Of a stretch of DNA of 64,000 nt, positions 24,369 to 35,879 are shown one piece after another (positions within the stretch are counted from its first letter, which is position 1; each line of letters starts with the position of its first letter). The notes beneath the pieces were generated by a model. It did not search any database. It had not been told where the DNA came from and was given only the letters and a program-made list of their open reading frames with translations. The stretch is from NCBI RefSeq assembly GCF_910594005.1, contig NC_057825.1:53847037-53911036 (forward strand), written 5' to 3'. The translations under genes were made by a program, and so were the position numbers. This stretch comes from Cervus elaphus (lineage: Eukaryota; Chordata; Mammalia; Artiodactyla; Cervidae).

Positions 24369-24571
24369 GCTGAGATGCTCAGTCATGTCCAATTCTTTGT
24401 GACCTCACGGACTGTAACCCGCCAGGCTGCTCTGTCCATGGGATTTCCCAGACAAGAATACTAGAGCAGGTTGACATTTCCTACTCCAAGGGACCTTCCT
24501 GACCCAGGAGTCAAACCCATGTCTTTTACATTTCTTGCATAGGCAGGTGTATTCTTTACCCCTAGCACCAC
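24369..24571 (-). mobile_element. Bov-tA SINE, diverged
   Basis: A minus-strand copy (TGCTCAGTCATGTCCAATTC, then CCGCCAGGCTGCTCTGTCC, then TTGACATTTCCTACTCC). The head region is diverged (CATTTCTTGCATAGGCAGG, ending CCCTAGCACC), so it is older or mutated. Confidence 0.88.
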
Positions 24572-24729
24572 CTTATTGCTTCATGTGTGTGCCTTTTTAT
24601 TGTGTTATATTACATACTGTTTATATTAATAAGACAATAAACCTCCACAGTCCAGCCAACCCCAGGAGGAGAATGTTGCCAGTAACATTTCTAACACATC
24701 CCCCTGCCTTGCTTCTTGACCATAGAGTT

Positions 24730-24853
24730 TCAGTTCAGTTCAGTCTCTCAGTCGTGTCCGACTCTTTGAGACCGCATGAACCACAGCACGCCAGGCCTCC
24801 CTGTACATCACCAACTCCCAGAGTTTACTCAAACTCATGTCCATCAAGCCGGA
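24730..24853 (-). mobile_element. BovB LINE, 3' terminal fragment
   Basis: Only the last 125 bases of a minus-strand BovB remain: CAGTTCAGTTCAGTCTCTCAG (3' end), then CACGCCAGGCCTCCCTG and ACTCAAACTCATGTCCATCA. The sequence departs from BovB after CAAGCCGG, a strongly 5'-truncated insertion. Confidence 0.88.
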
Positions 24854-26619
24854 GGCTGTTTCAGGACCCAAAGTCAGAGGCAACAAGGGAGGATAGGCAT
24901 AATCTTATGATGTTGATACAACTATAATCAATATGGTTCCCTTTTGGTCTTTTAAAAATAATCCCATAGGGAGTTCCCATGGTTTTCTCAGAGATTCTTC
25001 TGCTGGAAAACACTTCTTGAAAATTCCTTAATACTGACAGTTCTTTTGTGACCTCTTCTCATCCCACAGACTTTGCACTAAGGCTACTTCTGTGAGCATC
25101 TCTTTGCCTCTCTGGGTGGTCAGTTTGGCAAGATCCTTTTTAAGAGGACTTAGAGTAAGCTGTGGAGCCAGCCTCCAAAACACCTTGGCTTTGCTTTTGA
25201 AGAGAATGCAGCCACCTATTCCAAAGGCAGTTATATTCCTTTTCTCTCCTTCTTCAGGCCCACCTAAAAACCTCCTGCTCTGAGAGATCTCAAAGTGGAG
25301 TTGAACAGCACTCCAGTGTGCTCCAAATTTGAGAAATGCATATCAAGTTCCCTGAGCTATTTTATTTGTGCTCCTTTTACTTGACTTAGTATAAGAGTCC
25401 ATCACCCTCTCTTACCCCACTAAGAGAAGAGGAAAACAGCTTCAGTACCCTAACAGCTCTCTCCATGGAAAGTCTCTTCCAAATAGAATAGAAATCTCTC
25501 ACATAAACTGTGAGTGTTTGGCTTACACAGGCAGGACTAGTTTTACATCTGTTGGCATGTCCCTCATATGTATTCTAGCTCCTTATTTTAATATATGCAG
25601 ATATTTGACACACATTCTATCATACATACACATTAAGGTCTCTACTGAAATTCCAATTTCAATGATATTCATTTGAATATCCTGCTATACTAGCAACCTA
25701 AAAGGCCTTTCACCAAATTAAAGAGTTTAAATTCTATCTACTGTGACTTCTTCCATATCCATTGGAAATTTTTAAAAAGACTTAAGACTCCAAGCTCCGA
25801 TTTCAAGGACCCACAGTCCCTGCCCAGTGGGTGAAGATCATTCAGGAAGAAACGAGTGTCTTTTGCCTGGATCTGCAAAGGACACAGAAATCAATTAGAT
25901 GTGGAGAATCACCAATCAAAAAGGAAGACTAGATGGGTTACTGAGGAGCCCTAATGTCTCACAAAACAGAGAAACAGTGAAAGATTTGCAGAAGCAGATA
26001 AAGAATTCCAGTGCATGGTGCCAAGGAAGAGAAAAAGCAGGAATAGGAATGTAAGAAGAAATTTGAGAGTCATCCCTGAGCATGCACTCATGTCTTTGCC
26101 TACTTTTGAATGTCTGAGGTTAAAAAGCCAAAGATGGAGCAAACAGCACTTACCTAGAAAGCCCAGTTATAGTAACTAGTTTGTTCCCTTGTGCTCTAAA
26201 TCTTCAGTTTACCCCAGTTGCAAGAAATGTGATTTTGCCCTACAAGCTTGAGTTCCTCTCTTTACTAAGTGTTCTTTCAATAAGCCCATGTGTTCTTGGC
26301 TGAAGTCTCACTTGGCTCTCCCATCGAGTTGAGACACTTGAGTCCATAGGGAATTATGTCCAGCCAGCTGGATTCCAACCACCATTTTTCATGATGCTGT
26401 GTTCTGTCTGACTTCCAAGCTCTCTCTTCATCTTGGGCCCACCATTTTCCTTCTGAAATTAACAAGATAGTTTCCCTTCTCCTGATCATCCTTCTGTTGT
26501 TCACTTACCCTTGTTTCTGAATCTAGTTGGTCAAAACACTCTAGTGATTCCATAAAAGCCATCATGCCAGTCAAGCCTTAACAGCATAACATCATGAAGT
26601 ATGAATTCCACCTTTATTA

Positions 26620-26790
26620 ATCCATTCATTAATCCCTTAATGCCACAAACATTTATTGAGCATATACTATGTACCAGGCACTGTTGTGGGTAATGGAAAT
26701 GCATCAGTGGAATAAAGCAAAATCTTTGTTCTCATGAAGATTGTATAGTAGTAGGGGATACATCCAGAACAAAGCAAATAAATAAATAAT
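26620..26790 (-). repeat. L2 LINE 3' end fragment
   Basis: On plus it reads AAACATTTATTGAGCATATAC, then TATGTACCAGGCACTGTTGTG, then a TTCTCATGAAGATTG block. This is the antisense of the L2 3' end. The right edge blurs into further sequence of the same age (to about 26880) that I cannot assign. Confidence 0.5.
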
Positions 26791-27185
26791 ATATCTGGAA
26801 GTGTTCAATGCTATGAAGAAATATAAAGGAGATGTGGAAAGGGAGTTCTGGAGAGGTCCCAGGAGGGCTTCAGGATACACACAATAAAGGAATTACATAT
26901 GTATAGACTCGTGAAAGGTTACTGGGAACTTTGTTTCTATAACACAACTTTGTTTCTTTGTCTCTTACATCATTTTAAGAAAATAGCAGGCATCTCTATT
27001 AGGACATATGTGTACAAATGCCATTTCCTATTGCTTTGAGTCTAGGGAAATAAAAAGAGTTATAGGCTTACAGACATAGAAAAAAAAAAAAACAAACTTA
27101 TGGTTACCAAAGGAGAAAGGGGAGGAAGGATAAATTAGGAGTTTGGGATAAATATATACACCCTACTATATATTCTATAAAAATA

Positions 27186-28302
27186 TTATGTTGGTGCAAA
27201 AGTAATTGTGGTTTTACATTGTTGAACTTTGCTGTTTGATATTAGAATACATTCTTAGATAAATGCAGTTAGGTTATACATCATTTTAGCAAACCTGAGC
27301 GATTTTTTTATTCAAGGTCAAAATAGATTTTAAAGCAGTGAAGGCAACTTGCAATATTAACAATGCATTTGGCCTGGGAACTGCTAATGAACCTACAATG
27401 TACTAGTAGTTCAAGAAGCTTTGCAAAGGAGTTGAGAGCCTTGAAAATGAGGAGCATGGTGACCGACTAATGGAAGGTGACAACGATCAATTGAGAGCAG
27501 TCATCAAAGCTGATCCTCTTACAACTACACAAGAAGTTGCCAAAGAACCCAGTATTGACCATTCTGTGGTCATTCAGCATTTGAAGCAAATTGGAAAAGT
27601 GAAAAAGCTCGATAAGTGGGTGTCTCATGAGCTGACCACAAGTCAAAAAAAAAAAAAAACCATCATTTTGAAGTGTCATTTTCTCTTATTTTATGCAACA
27701 AAAACAAATCATTTCTTGACTGGATTGTGACATTCAATGAATAGTGGATTTCACAATAACCAGCAATGATCAGTTCAGTGGCTGGACTGAGAAGAAATGC
27801 TCTAAAGCACTTCCCACAGCCAAACTTGCACCAAAAAATGTCATGGTAGCTGCTTCGTGGTGTGCTGCCTGTCTGATTCACTACAGCTTTCTGAATCCTG
27901 GAGAAACCATTACTTCTGAGTAGTGTGCTCAGCTAATCAATGAGATGCACTGGAAACTTTAAGTCCTGTAGTTGACATTGGTCAATAGAATGTGCTCAAT
28001 TCTTTACAACACCCGACTGCACATCGCACAATCAAAAATTGAACGAATTTTTGCCTTATACGAAGTTTTGCTTCATCTGCCTGACCTCTAGCCAGTCAAC
28101 TACCATTTCTTCAAGCATCTCAACAACTTTTTGCAGTGAAAATGTTTCCACAACCAGCAGGATGCAGAAAATGCTTTCCAAGAGGTCGTTGACTCCCTAA
28201 GCACAGATTTTTACGTTACAGAAATTTAAAAAAAAACTTATTTCTCATTGGCAAAAATGTGTTGATCATAAAGGTTCCACAATTTCTTTTGTACCAACAT
28301 AA
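27186..28302 (+). mobile_element. Mariner DNA transposon (bovid type), inactive
   Basis: The element is bounded by inverted repeats, TTATGTTGGTGCAAAAG on the left and the complement of TTATGTTGGTACAAAAG on the right, with one mismatch. TA flanks both sides (27184-27185 and 28303-28304), the mariner target duplication. Both ends are present, and at 1117 bp it is shorter than the 1.3 kb usual for active mariners. Excision and integration would be catalysed by a transposase with an N-terminal helix-turn-helix and a D,D34D core. Because the ends survive, it is complete in outline but not autonomous. Confidence 0.92.
27470..28200 (+). pseudogene. Mariner transposase, broken
   Basis: The best open piece (27470-27730) carries the helix-turn-helix and linker region, with DQLRAVIKADPLTTTQEVAK, DHSVVIQHLKQIGKVKKLDK and WVSHEL. 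A 15-residue A run at 27644-27658 then shifts the frame, and a stop follows. Further mariner similarity without an open frame continues: NEW-type sequence near 27740, the KHFPQPNLHQK block near 27810, and the FLNPGETI block near 27890. Only fragments of the catalytic region remain and it is not a functional enzyme. Confidence 0.85.
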
Positions 28303-28327
28303 TAGTTAACCAACAAAGACACACTAT

Positions 28328-28462
28328 GCATGCATGCTCAGTTGCTCCAATTGTGTCCGACTATCTGCAACACCATAGGCTGTAACCTGCCAGGCTTCTC
28401 TGTTCATAGTATTCTTCAAGCAAGAATACTGCAGTGGGTTGCCATGCCCTCCTCCAGGAAAG
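28328..28462 (-). mobile_element. Bov-tA SINE, partial
   Basis: The minus-strand 3' part of a Bov-tA (GCTCAGTTGCTCCAATTGTGTCC, then AACCTGCCAGGCTTCTCTG, ending GCCATGCCCTCCTCC). The head is missing. It sits within the L1 3' end listed above, 25 bases beyond the mariner. Confidence 0.88.
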
Positions 28463-28854
28463 AGGAATATAGGGAACTATATTCAAAATCTTATAATAAT
28501 CTATAGTGTAAAAGAATCTGATATATATATATTTCAGATTCTTTGTTGTTCACCTGAAGTTAATCCAACATTGTATATCAACTGTGCTTCAATTGTTTAA
28601 AAACCCTCTCCTGCTCTGACCCTCATCTCCCCTTCTACTACCTCAAACCCTTCCAATGTGCCCTCTCAAATATATTGCCCATTATCCAAAAAGATCTACT
28701 TTATCTCTAAATGTTTTCTTCACCTCTTGTTCTAACTGAAACCCACCTTGCCTTAAGAACCTCCTTACCCAACAACCCCTAGATAGTGACTGTTTCCTTC
28801 TCATAATTTCCTAGCACAGAGCCAGAGGAACTTAAGTTGTTCAAGTTCTTTGCC

Positions 28855-28918
28855 ATTACAAAACCAAGGCCTGGCACACAGTACAAACTCTGTAAAAACT
28901 GGTTTTGAATGAATGCCT
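28855..28918 (+). repeat. L2 or MIR 3' tail
   Basis: AAGGCCTGGCACACAGTACAA followed by TTTTGAATGAATG matches the terminal pattern shared by L2 and MIR. It is too short to classify. Confidence 0.4.
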
Positions 28919-29942
28919 TACATTCCTTCCCTTTAGATTTGAAGGGATTTGGTGCCTATAAACCAGCCCCTTGTTTACAACTGATGGGACTGAGTGATAC
29001 AGCTCCCCAGAGCTGTGGCAAGGAGATTTCTCTCTGGCAATTTAGGAGAAGCACACATTTGCAATGTGGAGCCAACATGGAAGGTCTTGTAAACTCTTGT
29101 AGATTATCATTTGGAGGCAGTTGAGTGAGAAGGCAGATGAATGAGAGGACAGGTACTCTGTGGAGAAAAAAGAGACAGAAGGAAATTAGGGACAACAGAC
29201 CATGTTGGTAAGAAAGAGGGAAAATGTGAAGGCTTGACTACTGTCCATTTTGCAGGACTAGCTGTGATTCCTACAACTTAGTTCCTTGAGTTCCTATTCT
29301 CATATCCTGAAAATACATGGATACTCTTCAACTCCTTTCTTTTCACCATCTCAAATGGTTTTTGTTCTGGGTAACTGAACTGTGCCTACTTGTGTGTTGG
29401 CTCTTCACACCAGCATATATAACAGGCTTCTATTGACTCAACTGAATGCTTCAGTTTTCTCAAGCCTTTCATCATCTTGTAATAATAATGTCATCTATGG
29501 CACCTAAGCTTCTACCCAATTATTTTTTCTCTAGAGAACCTGCTCTTTCAGCAAACTTTGTCTCTAAAGAACCAAATAGTAAATTTTTTAATTAAGGCAT
29601 TTCAGGCCCTCTGCCTGTTCCAACTGAGTTCTGCAATTGTAGCATGAAAGCATCCATAGATAATGTGTAAACAAATGGGATTGACTGTGTTACAATTAAA
29701 CCTTATTTATAAACATTGAAATTTAATTTCATATCATTTTCATGCATCATAAAACATTATTCTTTATTTTCAACCACTTAAAATATACAAAAAGAGGGGG
29801 GGAAAGCATGTTAGCTCAAAAGACATACAAAAATAAGTGAAAAATTGGACTTTGATCATGGATCTTAGTCTGCCAAATCTTGTAATAGAGTGTGCATTAC
29901 CTGATTTTGTGATCGTGTTTTCCCTCCTGTAATTTCAACCCT

Positions 29943-30106
29943 CAGGCTTCCCTGGTGGCTCAGACAGTAAAGAGTCTTCCTGCAATGAGGGAGACCTGGG
30001 TTCAATCTCTGGGTTGGGAAGATGCCCTGGAGGAGGGTATGGCAACCCATTCCAGTACTCTTGCCTGGAGAATCCCCATGGCCAGAGGAGCCTGGGCTAT
30101 AGTCCA
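29943..30106 (+). mobile_element. Bov-tA SINE with target duplication
   Basis: Head CAGGCTTCCCTGGTGGCTC, body to GAGGAGCCTGGGCTATAGTCC, truncated at the 3' end before the CATGGGGTC block. AATTTCAACC is duplicated at 29931-29940 and 30107-30116, marking one integration event. The missing 3' tail is unusual, because truncation normally affects the 5' end. Confidence 0.92.
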
Positions 30107-30189
30107 AATTTCAACCTCAAAAGTCTTCCCTTTGTATCCTTCAAAACATTTTGTGAAATAACTTTCAGAAGTATTTGGGTGGTAACCAA

Positions 30190-30438
30190 GCATTGTGGAT
30201 AAGACTATGTGCTCAGAAACAGGCTAAGTTCAGAGGGTGACTCTGCTATTAATTAGCTCTGTCATCTAGGGCAAGACAGTAAAGTTCTCTATATATCTTC
30301 AGGTTTTTTTTTTTTTATCAGTAAAATGTGGATAATAACAGCACCCATCTTATAGGATAATTGTGAGGTTTAAATATAATGATGTTTATTGGAATATTGA
30401 CCAAGCACCAACAGTTATAAGTTGCTAGTACTGGTATT
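30190..30438 (+). repeat. MIR SINE
   Basis: The sequence follows a plus-strand MIR. AAGCATTGTGGATAAGAC and TGCTATTAATTAGCTCTGTC form the core. ATCAGTAAAATGTGGATAATAAC and TAATTGTGAGGTTTAAATATAATG form the 3' part. An 11-T stretch replaces the CAGTTTCC segment. Confidence 0.7.
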
Positions 30439-30649
30439 GGGCTTCCTAGTGGCTCAGACAGTAAGGAATCCACCTGCCATGCAGGAGACCTGGGTTCTAT
30501 CGCTGGGTTGGGAAAATCCCCTGGAGGAGAGCATGGCAACCCACTCCAGTATTCTTGCCTGGAGAATCCCTGTGGACAGAAGAGTCTGGTGGGCTACAGT
30601 CCATGGGATCACAAAGAGTCGGACACGACTGAGGGACTAAGAAGAGCAT
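30439..30649 (+). mobile_element. Bov-tA SINE with target duplication
   Basis: A full-length copy. It is flanked by AGTACTGGTATT (30427-30438) and AGTACTGATATT (30650-30661), a 12-bp duplication with one mismatch, taken from the MIR next to it. Chance open frames inside it on both strands are not genes. Confidence 0.95.
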
Positions 30650-30699
30650 AGTACTGATATTAAGCAGTTTACATTTCTTTACCTACCAACTTTTTTCCC

Positions 30700-30900
30700 C
30701 CAATATTCTTTTTTTTTTTTAACATTTTAAAAATATCTATTTATTTTTGGCTCAGAGGCTTCAGAATGCAAGCTCAGTATTTGTGGCATCCAGGCTTAGT
30801 TGCCCCATAACATGTGGGGATCTTCCCAGACCAGGGACTGAATCAGTGCCCCCTGCGTTGCAAGGCAAACTCTTAACCCACTGGATCACTAGGGAACCCT
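30700..30900 (-). mobile_element. CHR-type SINE
   Basis: A minus-strand CHR SINE. The T-rich left edge (poly-A tail on minus) is followed by CATGTGGGGATCTTCCCAGACC and GGGACTGAATCAGTGCCCCC, and the head complement is AACCCACTGGATCACTAGGG. Confidence 0.8.
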
Positions 30901-31574
30901 CTTCTCTAACATTCTTATTTCTTCACTAATTCTAGAGCTTCCATTCCAGAAACACCTCTTTCATAGTATATGAATAGGTAGCATGTCACAGAAAGTGCCT
31001 CCCAGTCAAGACTGGGAACTTCTAGACTAAATAATGTTGAATCATACCCTACTCTGTGCTTTGGGCTTAGTGGGGGGAAACATGTAAGAATTTTTCAGTT
31101 ACCAAAATAATGTTTATTTTAATTCAACAAGAGGGGTATCTCAGAAGATACTCCTTGTTTGGGAACTGCTAACCCAGTGGTTTATGGCCAATTCTCATCA
31201 CTTCAGTAGTGCAGTATTATTCCACTGGCATGCCTCTCCTGGGCATTTGACATAGTTTCCTGTTCCCTATTTCCTGAAGTTCATATCTCTCTCCCCTGGG
31301 CTCTATCGGAGCATACCCTTCTCATTTTTCTCATGTTCACCTTTGCTCTTCAACTCCTTTTACTGAGTTTTCTACTTCTGCCCACACTTGAAGATCTTGT
31401 TCATCTTTTCTTCAATACTTTCATTCAGTCTCAGAATTTTAACCTGTACTGAAGATTCACACATCCGTATCTCTGGTACAGACCTTTCTCCTGGTCTTAA
31501 ACCACGTATCTAGATGCCTGCTAAAAGATAATGATGCATTCAAAGCTGAACTCACTATCTCTTCTTTTAAAGAT

Positions 31575-31746
31575 TTTTTTTATATGGACCATTTTTAAAG
31601 TCTTTATTGAATTTGTTACTATATTGTTTCTGTTTTCTGTTTTTTTGACCACAGGCATGTGAGATCTTAGCTCCTTGACCAGGGATTGAACTGGCATCCC
31701 CTGCATTGGAAGGTGAAGTCTTAAGCACTGGACTGCCAGGAAAGAC
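31575..31746 (-). mobile_element. CHR-type SINE
   Basis: The minus-strand equivalent of the copy at 11.4 kb. TATATGGACCATTTTTAAAG and TCTTTATTGAATTTGTTAC are the tail complement. GGGATTGAACTGGCATCCCC and CACTGGACTGCCAGGAAAG are the tRNA-like part. Confidence 0.8.
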
Positions 31747-31900
31747 CTGAACTCACTATCTTTGATGAAGGGCCTGACAATCTATCTTTGTTAATAATGT
31801 TACTTATCCATGAAGCAGAACCCTGATAGAAATCCCTAGACTTTCCCTTTTAATTCAACCCCAACATTTCATCAAATATCATTTCTGCTCATCCATTCTT

Positions 31901-32250
31901 TTCTAAATTTATTTATTTTTAATGGAAGGGTAATTGCTTTGCAACATTGTATTGAATTCTGCCATACATCAACATGAATCTGCCATAGGTATACATATGT
32001 CCCCTCTCTCTTGAACTTCTTCCCTTCCCTCTAGGCTGTCACAGAGCACCAGGCTGAGTTCCCTCTGCTATACAACAGCTCCTCATTAGCTATCTATTTT
32101 GTGCATGGTAATGTATATATTTCAATAGTATTCTCTCAATTTGTCCCACCCTCTCCTTCCCCATGCTGTGTCCATAAATCTTTTTGCTATGTCTGAGTCT
32201 CTATTCCTTCCCTGAAAATAGGTTCATCAGTACTATGTTTCTAGATTCTC
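31901..32250 (-). mobile_element. Ruminant L1 3' UTR fragment
   Basis: Antisense of a ruminant L1 3' end. On plus it reads GGGTAATTGCTTTGCAACATTG, CATACATCAACATGAATC, GCCATAGGTATACATATGTCC, then GGTTCATCAGTACTATGTTTC. It resembles the 3' UTR of the full-length L1 at 45 kb but belongs to another subfamily. It is 5' truncated and non-coding. Confidence 0.82.
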
Positions 32251-32899
32251 TTTCTGTCATTTTAATTGGTTTCTTTGTGCTTCCCTCTTCTTTATCTCTT
32301 TACCCACTTTTCACCTGTTTCTTGCCTCCAGTTTCATAGCCTTGGTATCTATCTCTTATTCTATGCATCAGTTGATCTTTATAAATGCAAATCTGATCTT
32401 GTTACCTCTTCAGCAGCTCCAGATGGGCTATTTTCATGCACTCAACATGGTACACAAAGTCCTTAATTATTTCACTCACTCCCAATCTATCACTACATGC
32501 TAATCACTCAACACAGTCCTCCACATACCCTGTATGGTTTCTATAACACACCATTGCTCCGTCCCATTTTCTAGAATGACCATCTAAGCTGTCCCCAAAA
32601 TAGTTCTCAGTTTGTGTTCTCTCAGAAAAGGATTCTTATTGTAAGAAAATATTATAAAAGCTTTTGAAGTGAAAAAAACCAAAACACTGAGTACACTGTC
32701 TAGCATACCCTCCCAAGTTATCTCCAACTTTCACTGTCTTTGAGATTTAATTTGTAGAAAACTGATGGTCATGCAAATGTTTTTTGTGCACACTTATGGC
32801 ATGTAAATTGTGTTCAGTGGCTTGCAACTGATTATTGTCTTGTAGATATTGATCGATATTGCCCACTTTGCATAGATGCATAAATTTATATCACAGCAT

Positions 32900-33403
32900 A
32901 CCTAGACAGCATATTAAAAAGCAGACACATTACTTTGCCAACAAAGTCCATCTAGTCAAGGCTATGGTTTTTCCAGTGGTCATGTGTGGATGTGAGAGTT
33001 GGACTATAAAGAAAGCTGAGTGCTGAAGAATTGATGCTTTTGAACTGCGGTGTTGGAGAAGACTCTTGAGAGTCCCTTGGACTGCAAGGAGATCCAACCA
33101 GTCCCTCCTAAAGGAGATCAGTCCTGGGTGTTCATTGGAAAGACTGATGTTGAAGCTGAAACTCCAATACTTTGGCCACCTGATGCGAAGAGCTGACTCA
33201 TTGGAAAAGACCCTGATGCTGGGAAGGATTGGGGGCAGGAGGAGAAGGGGACGACAGAGGATGAGATGGTTGGATGGCACCATCGACTTGATGGACATGA
33301 GTTTGGGTGAACTCCAGGAGTTGGTGATGGACAGGAAGGCCTGGCCTGCTGCGGTTCATGGGGTCGCAACAAGTCAGACACAACTGAGCGACTGAATTGA
33401 ACT
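32900..33403 (+). mobile_element. BovB LINE, 3' fragment
   Basis: The last 500 bases of a plus-strand BovB. It begins at CTAGACAGCATATTAAAAAGC and ends at ACTGAGCGACTGAATTGAAC. The 109-codon open piece 33066-33395 is the BovB C-terminus (RVPWTARRSNQSLLKEIS, GGRRRRGRQRMRWLDG, HGVATSQTQLSD). Codons upstream of 33066 are closed by a TGA near 33024. Confidence 0.92.
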
Positions 33404-33666
33404 GATCTTTATCTGGCATCCACATATAAAGTAGTTAAATTCTGTTTTGAAGTAGGTTGTCATATTTAGCAAATCAAAATAACAAGGTGCCCAGTTAAAT
33501 CTCAATTTCAAATAATAACTATTTTGGGGTATAAGCAGAGTCCCATGCAATACCTGGGATGTGTCTATACCAAAAAAAGTTATAAATTGTTTATCTGAAA
33601 TTCAACTTTACCTGAACATTCTGTATTTTATCTGGAAATTCTACCTTTGATTTGGTTGTGATTTCT

Positions 33667-33779
33667 TTTTTGGCCCTGATGTGTGGCTTACAGAATCTCA
33701 GTTCCCCGACCAGGCATCAAACCTGTGCCCCTTGCAGTGAAAGCCCTGAATCCTAACCACTGGACCACCAGGGAATTCT
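33667..33779 (-). mobile_element. CHR-type SINE, partial
   Basis: Minus-strand tRNA-like part: TTCCCCGACCAGGCATCAAACC, then CTAACCACTGGACCACCAGGG. The tail part is short and T-rich. Confidence 0.75.
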
Positions 33780-33875
33780 CCAGTTGTGACTTCTTACCAG
33801 TTCCCTCATTTCTCTCATTAATTAATAAATTAGATTCTTTGTTATGTATTCATTTTACAAGTGTATGGCAGTTTT

Positions 33876-34084
33876 GTGCTGTGCTCAGTCACTTCAGTCA
33901 TGTCTGACTCTGCGCGACCCTATGGACTGTAGCCCACCAGGCTCCTCTGTCCATGGGATTCTCCAGGTGAGAATACTGGTGTGGGTTGCCATGTCCTCCT
34001 CCAGCAGATCTTCCCCACCCAGGGATCGAACCCATGTCTCCTGCATTACAGAGTCTTTACCGTTGAGTCACTGGGTGAAGCCCC
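33876..34084 (-). mobile_element. Bov-tA SINE
   Basis: A full-length minus-strand copy: GTGCTCAGTCACTTCAGTCATG, GTAGCCCACCAGGCTCCTCTG, and the head complement GTTGAGTCACTGGGTGAAGCC. Confidence 0.93.
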
Positions 34085-34671
34085 ATGAGAGTCTTAGCTT
34101 TCCTTTTAAAAAATCATCCTGCAACAGCATGCCAGTGGTTTATTTGGGAAGAAGGGAAATAGAGAAGTAAGACAGGAAAGAAAAACCAGCCAATAAACGT
34201 ACATTATAAACCCACTTACTACTGTGCCTGAGGAAACCCCAATCAGGCTAGTACACATTCCTCAGAATTATCTCACACATAAGTATAAGAGGTATGGTAT
34301 TTATCCACCAACTCCTGTACTTAACACACCATCCCAGACCCCTTATCTATGATTGAAGACTGCTTGGAAGTGGTTAACTGCCAGCAGGTCCAGCCTGCCA
34401 TGAGTATGGTCAAAGGGGCAGCTCTAATGACATCTGAGCCCATAGGTGCTCATGTTGTACAAACAAAAAATAGATCTATATCAGCAGCTATCAGCAACTT
34501 CAGCTATACTGGCCACATTCTTCAAGATAATCACAAATGCACTTTCTCTGTGACATATTTGTTGGTTCCCTTTGCCTTAGTGACTTCCTTGTGCTTTATA
34601 AAGACTTCTCTTACAGAAACTTTAACAGATGTCACACTTATTTTCCTCAATATGTGTATCTCATCAAATAG

Positions 34672-34785
34672 ATTATAAACTTCTGGAAGATCGAGATTAA
34701 GTCTTATTGATATTTATAACCCCCAATTCGCAGTAGATAATTAGAACTTTTTATTGAATACATGATTAAGCGAGTGAATGAATTT
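34672..34785 (+). repeat. Possible L2 3' tail
   Basis: TTATAAACTTCTGGAAGATCG followed by TTTTTATTGAATACATGATTAAG and GTGAATGAAT is a weak match to the L2 3' end. Confidence 0.35.
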
Positions 34786-35808
34786 ATAGCAATTTGGCTA
34801 AAGGAGATTGGGAGAAGGCTTCAGGAAAGAGTTATGTCTAAGTAGGGTCTTAAAGGATAATAGTCTACTGAGTAGAGAAGTCACTTCAATCAAGGAAATC
34901 ATTATAAGCAAATGAATGAAGAGAGAGGATTTGTATTCAGGAAGATGCTTGCTCTTGTCAGTAACAACTATTTATCTTTTCCAGTATAGGTTAGGTGTTT
35001 TTCTGTTCTTGTTCCCGAGGTTTCTAAAAAGGATGACAGAGCTGTGCTGTGAAAATCTTTACCACAGCATCTACCAGAGTAAATAAAACCCCAAAGCACC
35101 AGTAAATGTTTCATCTGAAGCAATTTAGTATTGAAAGGCATTAACACTGCTGTCATTTCCCTCCAAAGAGGCTATCATTCCTTTGTTTCTTCCATACAAT
35201 TAAAAGTTTCACACCACCCTCAAGATTGGTACATATACAAACTAAATAAAGTCATTCTCTTTTGAATTCCTTTTCCACAAGGAAAATCTCAAAAATTCCT
35301 CCCTTTTATTCTGATATAACATTATAGTTCCCAACATATAAAATGGTTGATTTTATCAACCTAACAATGAAAGCATGAATACCTCTGCAACTCATTCCTG
35401 GAGCTCACCAATTTTATACTTCAAAAACTGAGAGATGAAAAATAAAAAGGGCTGTGTGGGCTGGCCAACTAAGAAATACAGGAATCTGTGAGCAATCTGA
35501 ATAAGCATGACTACGGTGACTAATAAGGTGATTAAGATTACAAAAACCAACACTTTGGCATCAATCAAGAAATGTTAATTGGGGAATTTAAGATTTATGA
35601 AATATCTCTAATTACATAGCTTAAAGGGAAGCCAGTGCCTATGCTATGAATTGATGGGGATGGGGGAGACATTTGGGGCTTTACCAGGAAGCCTACAAGG
35701 TCCTTTGTTAAACAGACTTGACTAGTGGGAGAATTCAGGAAGCCAAAACTCTGTGTGACTGAAGCTTAGGAACAAAAACACAGTCAACAAATGGTCTTTG
35801 ATAGGTTC

Positions 35809-35879
35809 ATTATTAATATAGTTATTAATTAATATAGTTAATAATTAATATAATTGTTAATATAATATTAATAATATAG
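35809..35879. repeat. AT-rich simple repeat
   Basis: Irregular tandem units of TTAATATAG and TTAATTAATATAG type. It is low-complexity DNA. Confidence 0.9.

Larger units (their letters stand above)
27062..28600 (+). mobile_element. L1 3' end, split by mariner and Bov-tA
   Basis: A plus-strand L1 3' untranslated end occurs in three pieces. 27062-27185 has ACAAACTTATGGTTACCAAAGG and GGATAAATTAGGAGTTTGGG. 28303-28327 has TAGTTAACCAACAAAGACAC. 28463-28600 has GGGAACTATATTC, the TTCACCTGAAGTTAATCC block and the terminal CTGTGCTTCAATTG. Rejoining the pieces by position gives a continuous L1 3' end, so the mariner and the SINE are later arrivals. No coding sequence remains. Confidence 0.8.

Noticed and set aside
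27470..27730. 86-codon frame considered as a domesticated transposase gene
   Set aside because: It sits in place within a mariner with intact ends, is cut off by an A run, and the catalytic region downstream is riddled with stops. There is no sign of selection to keep it.
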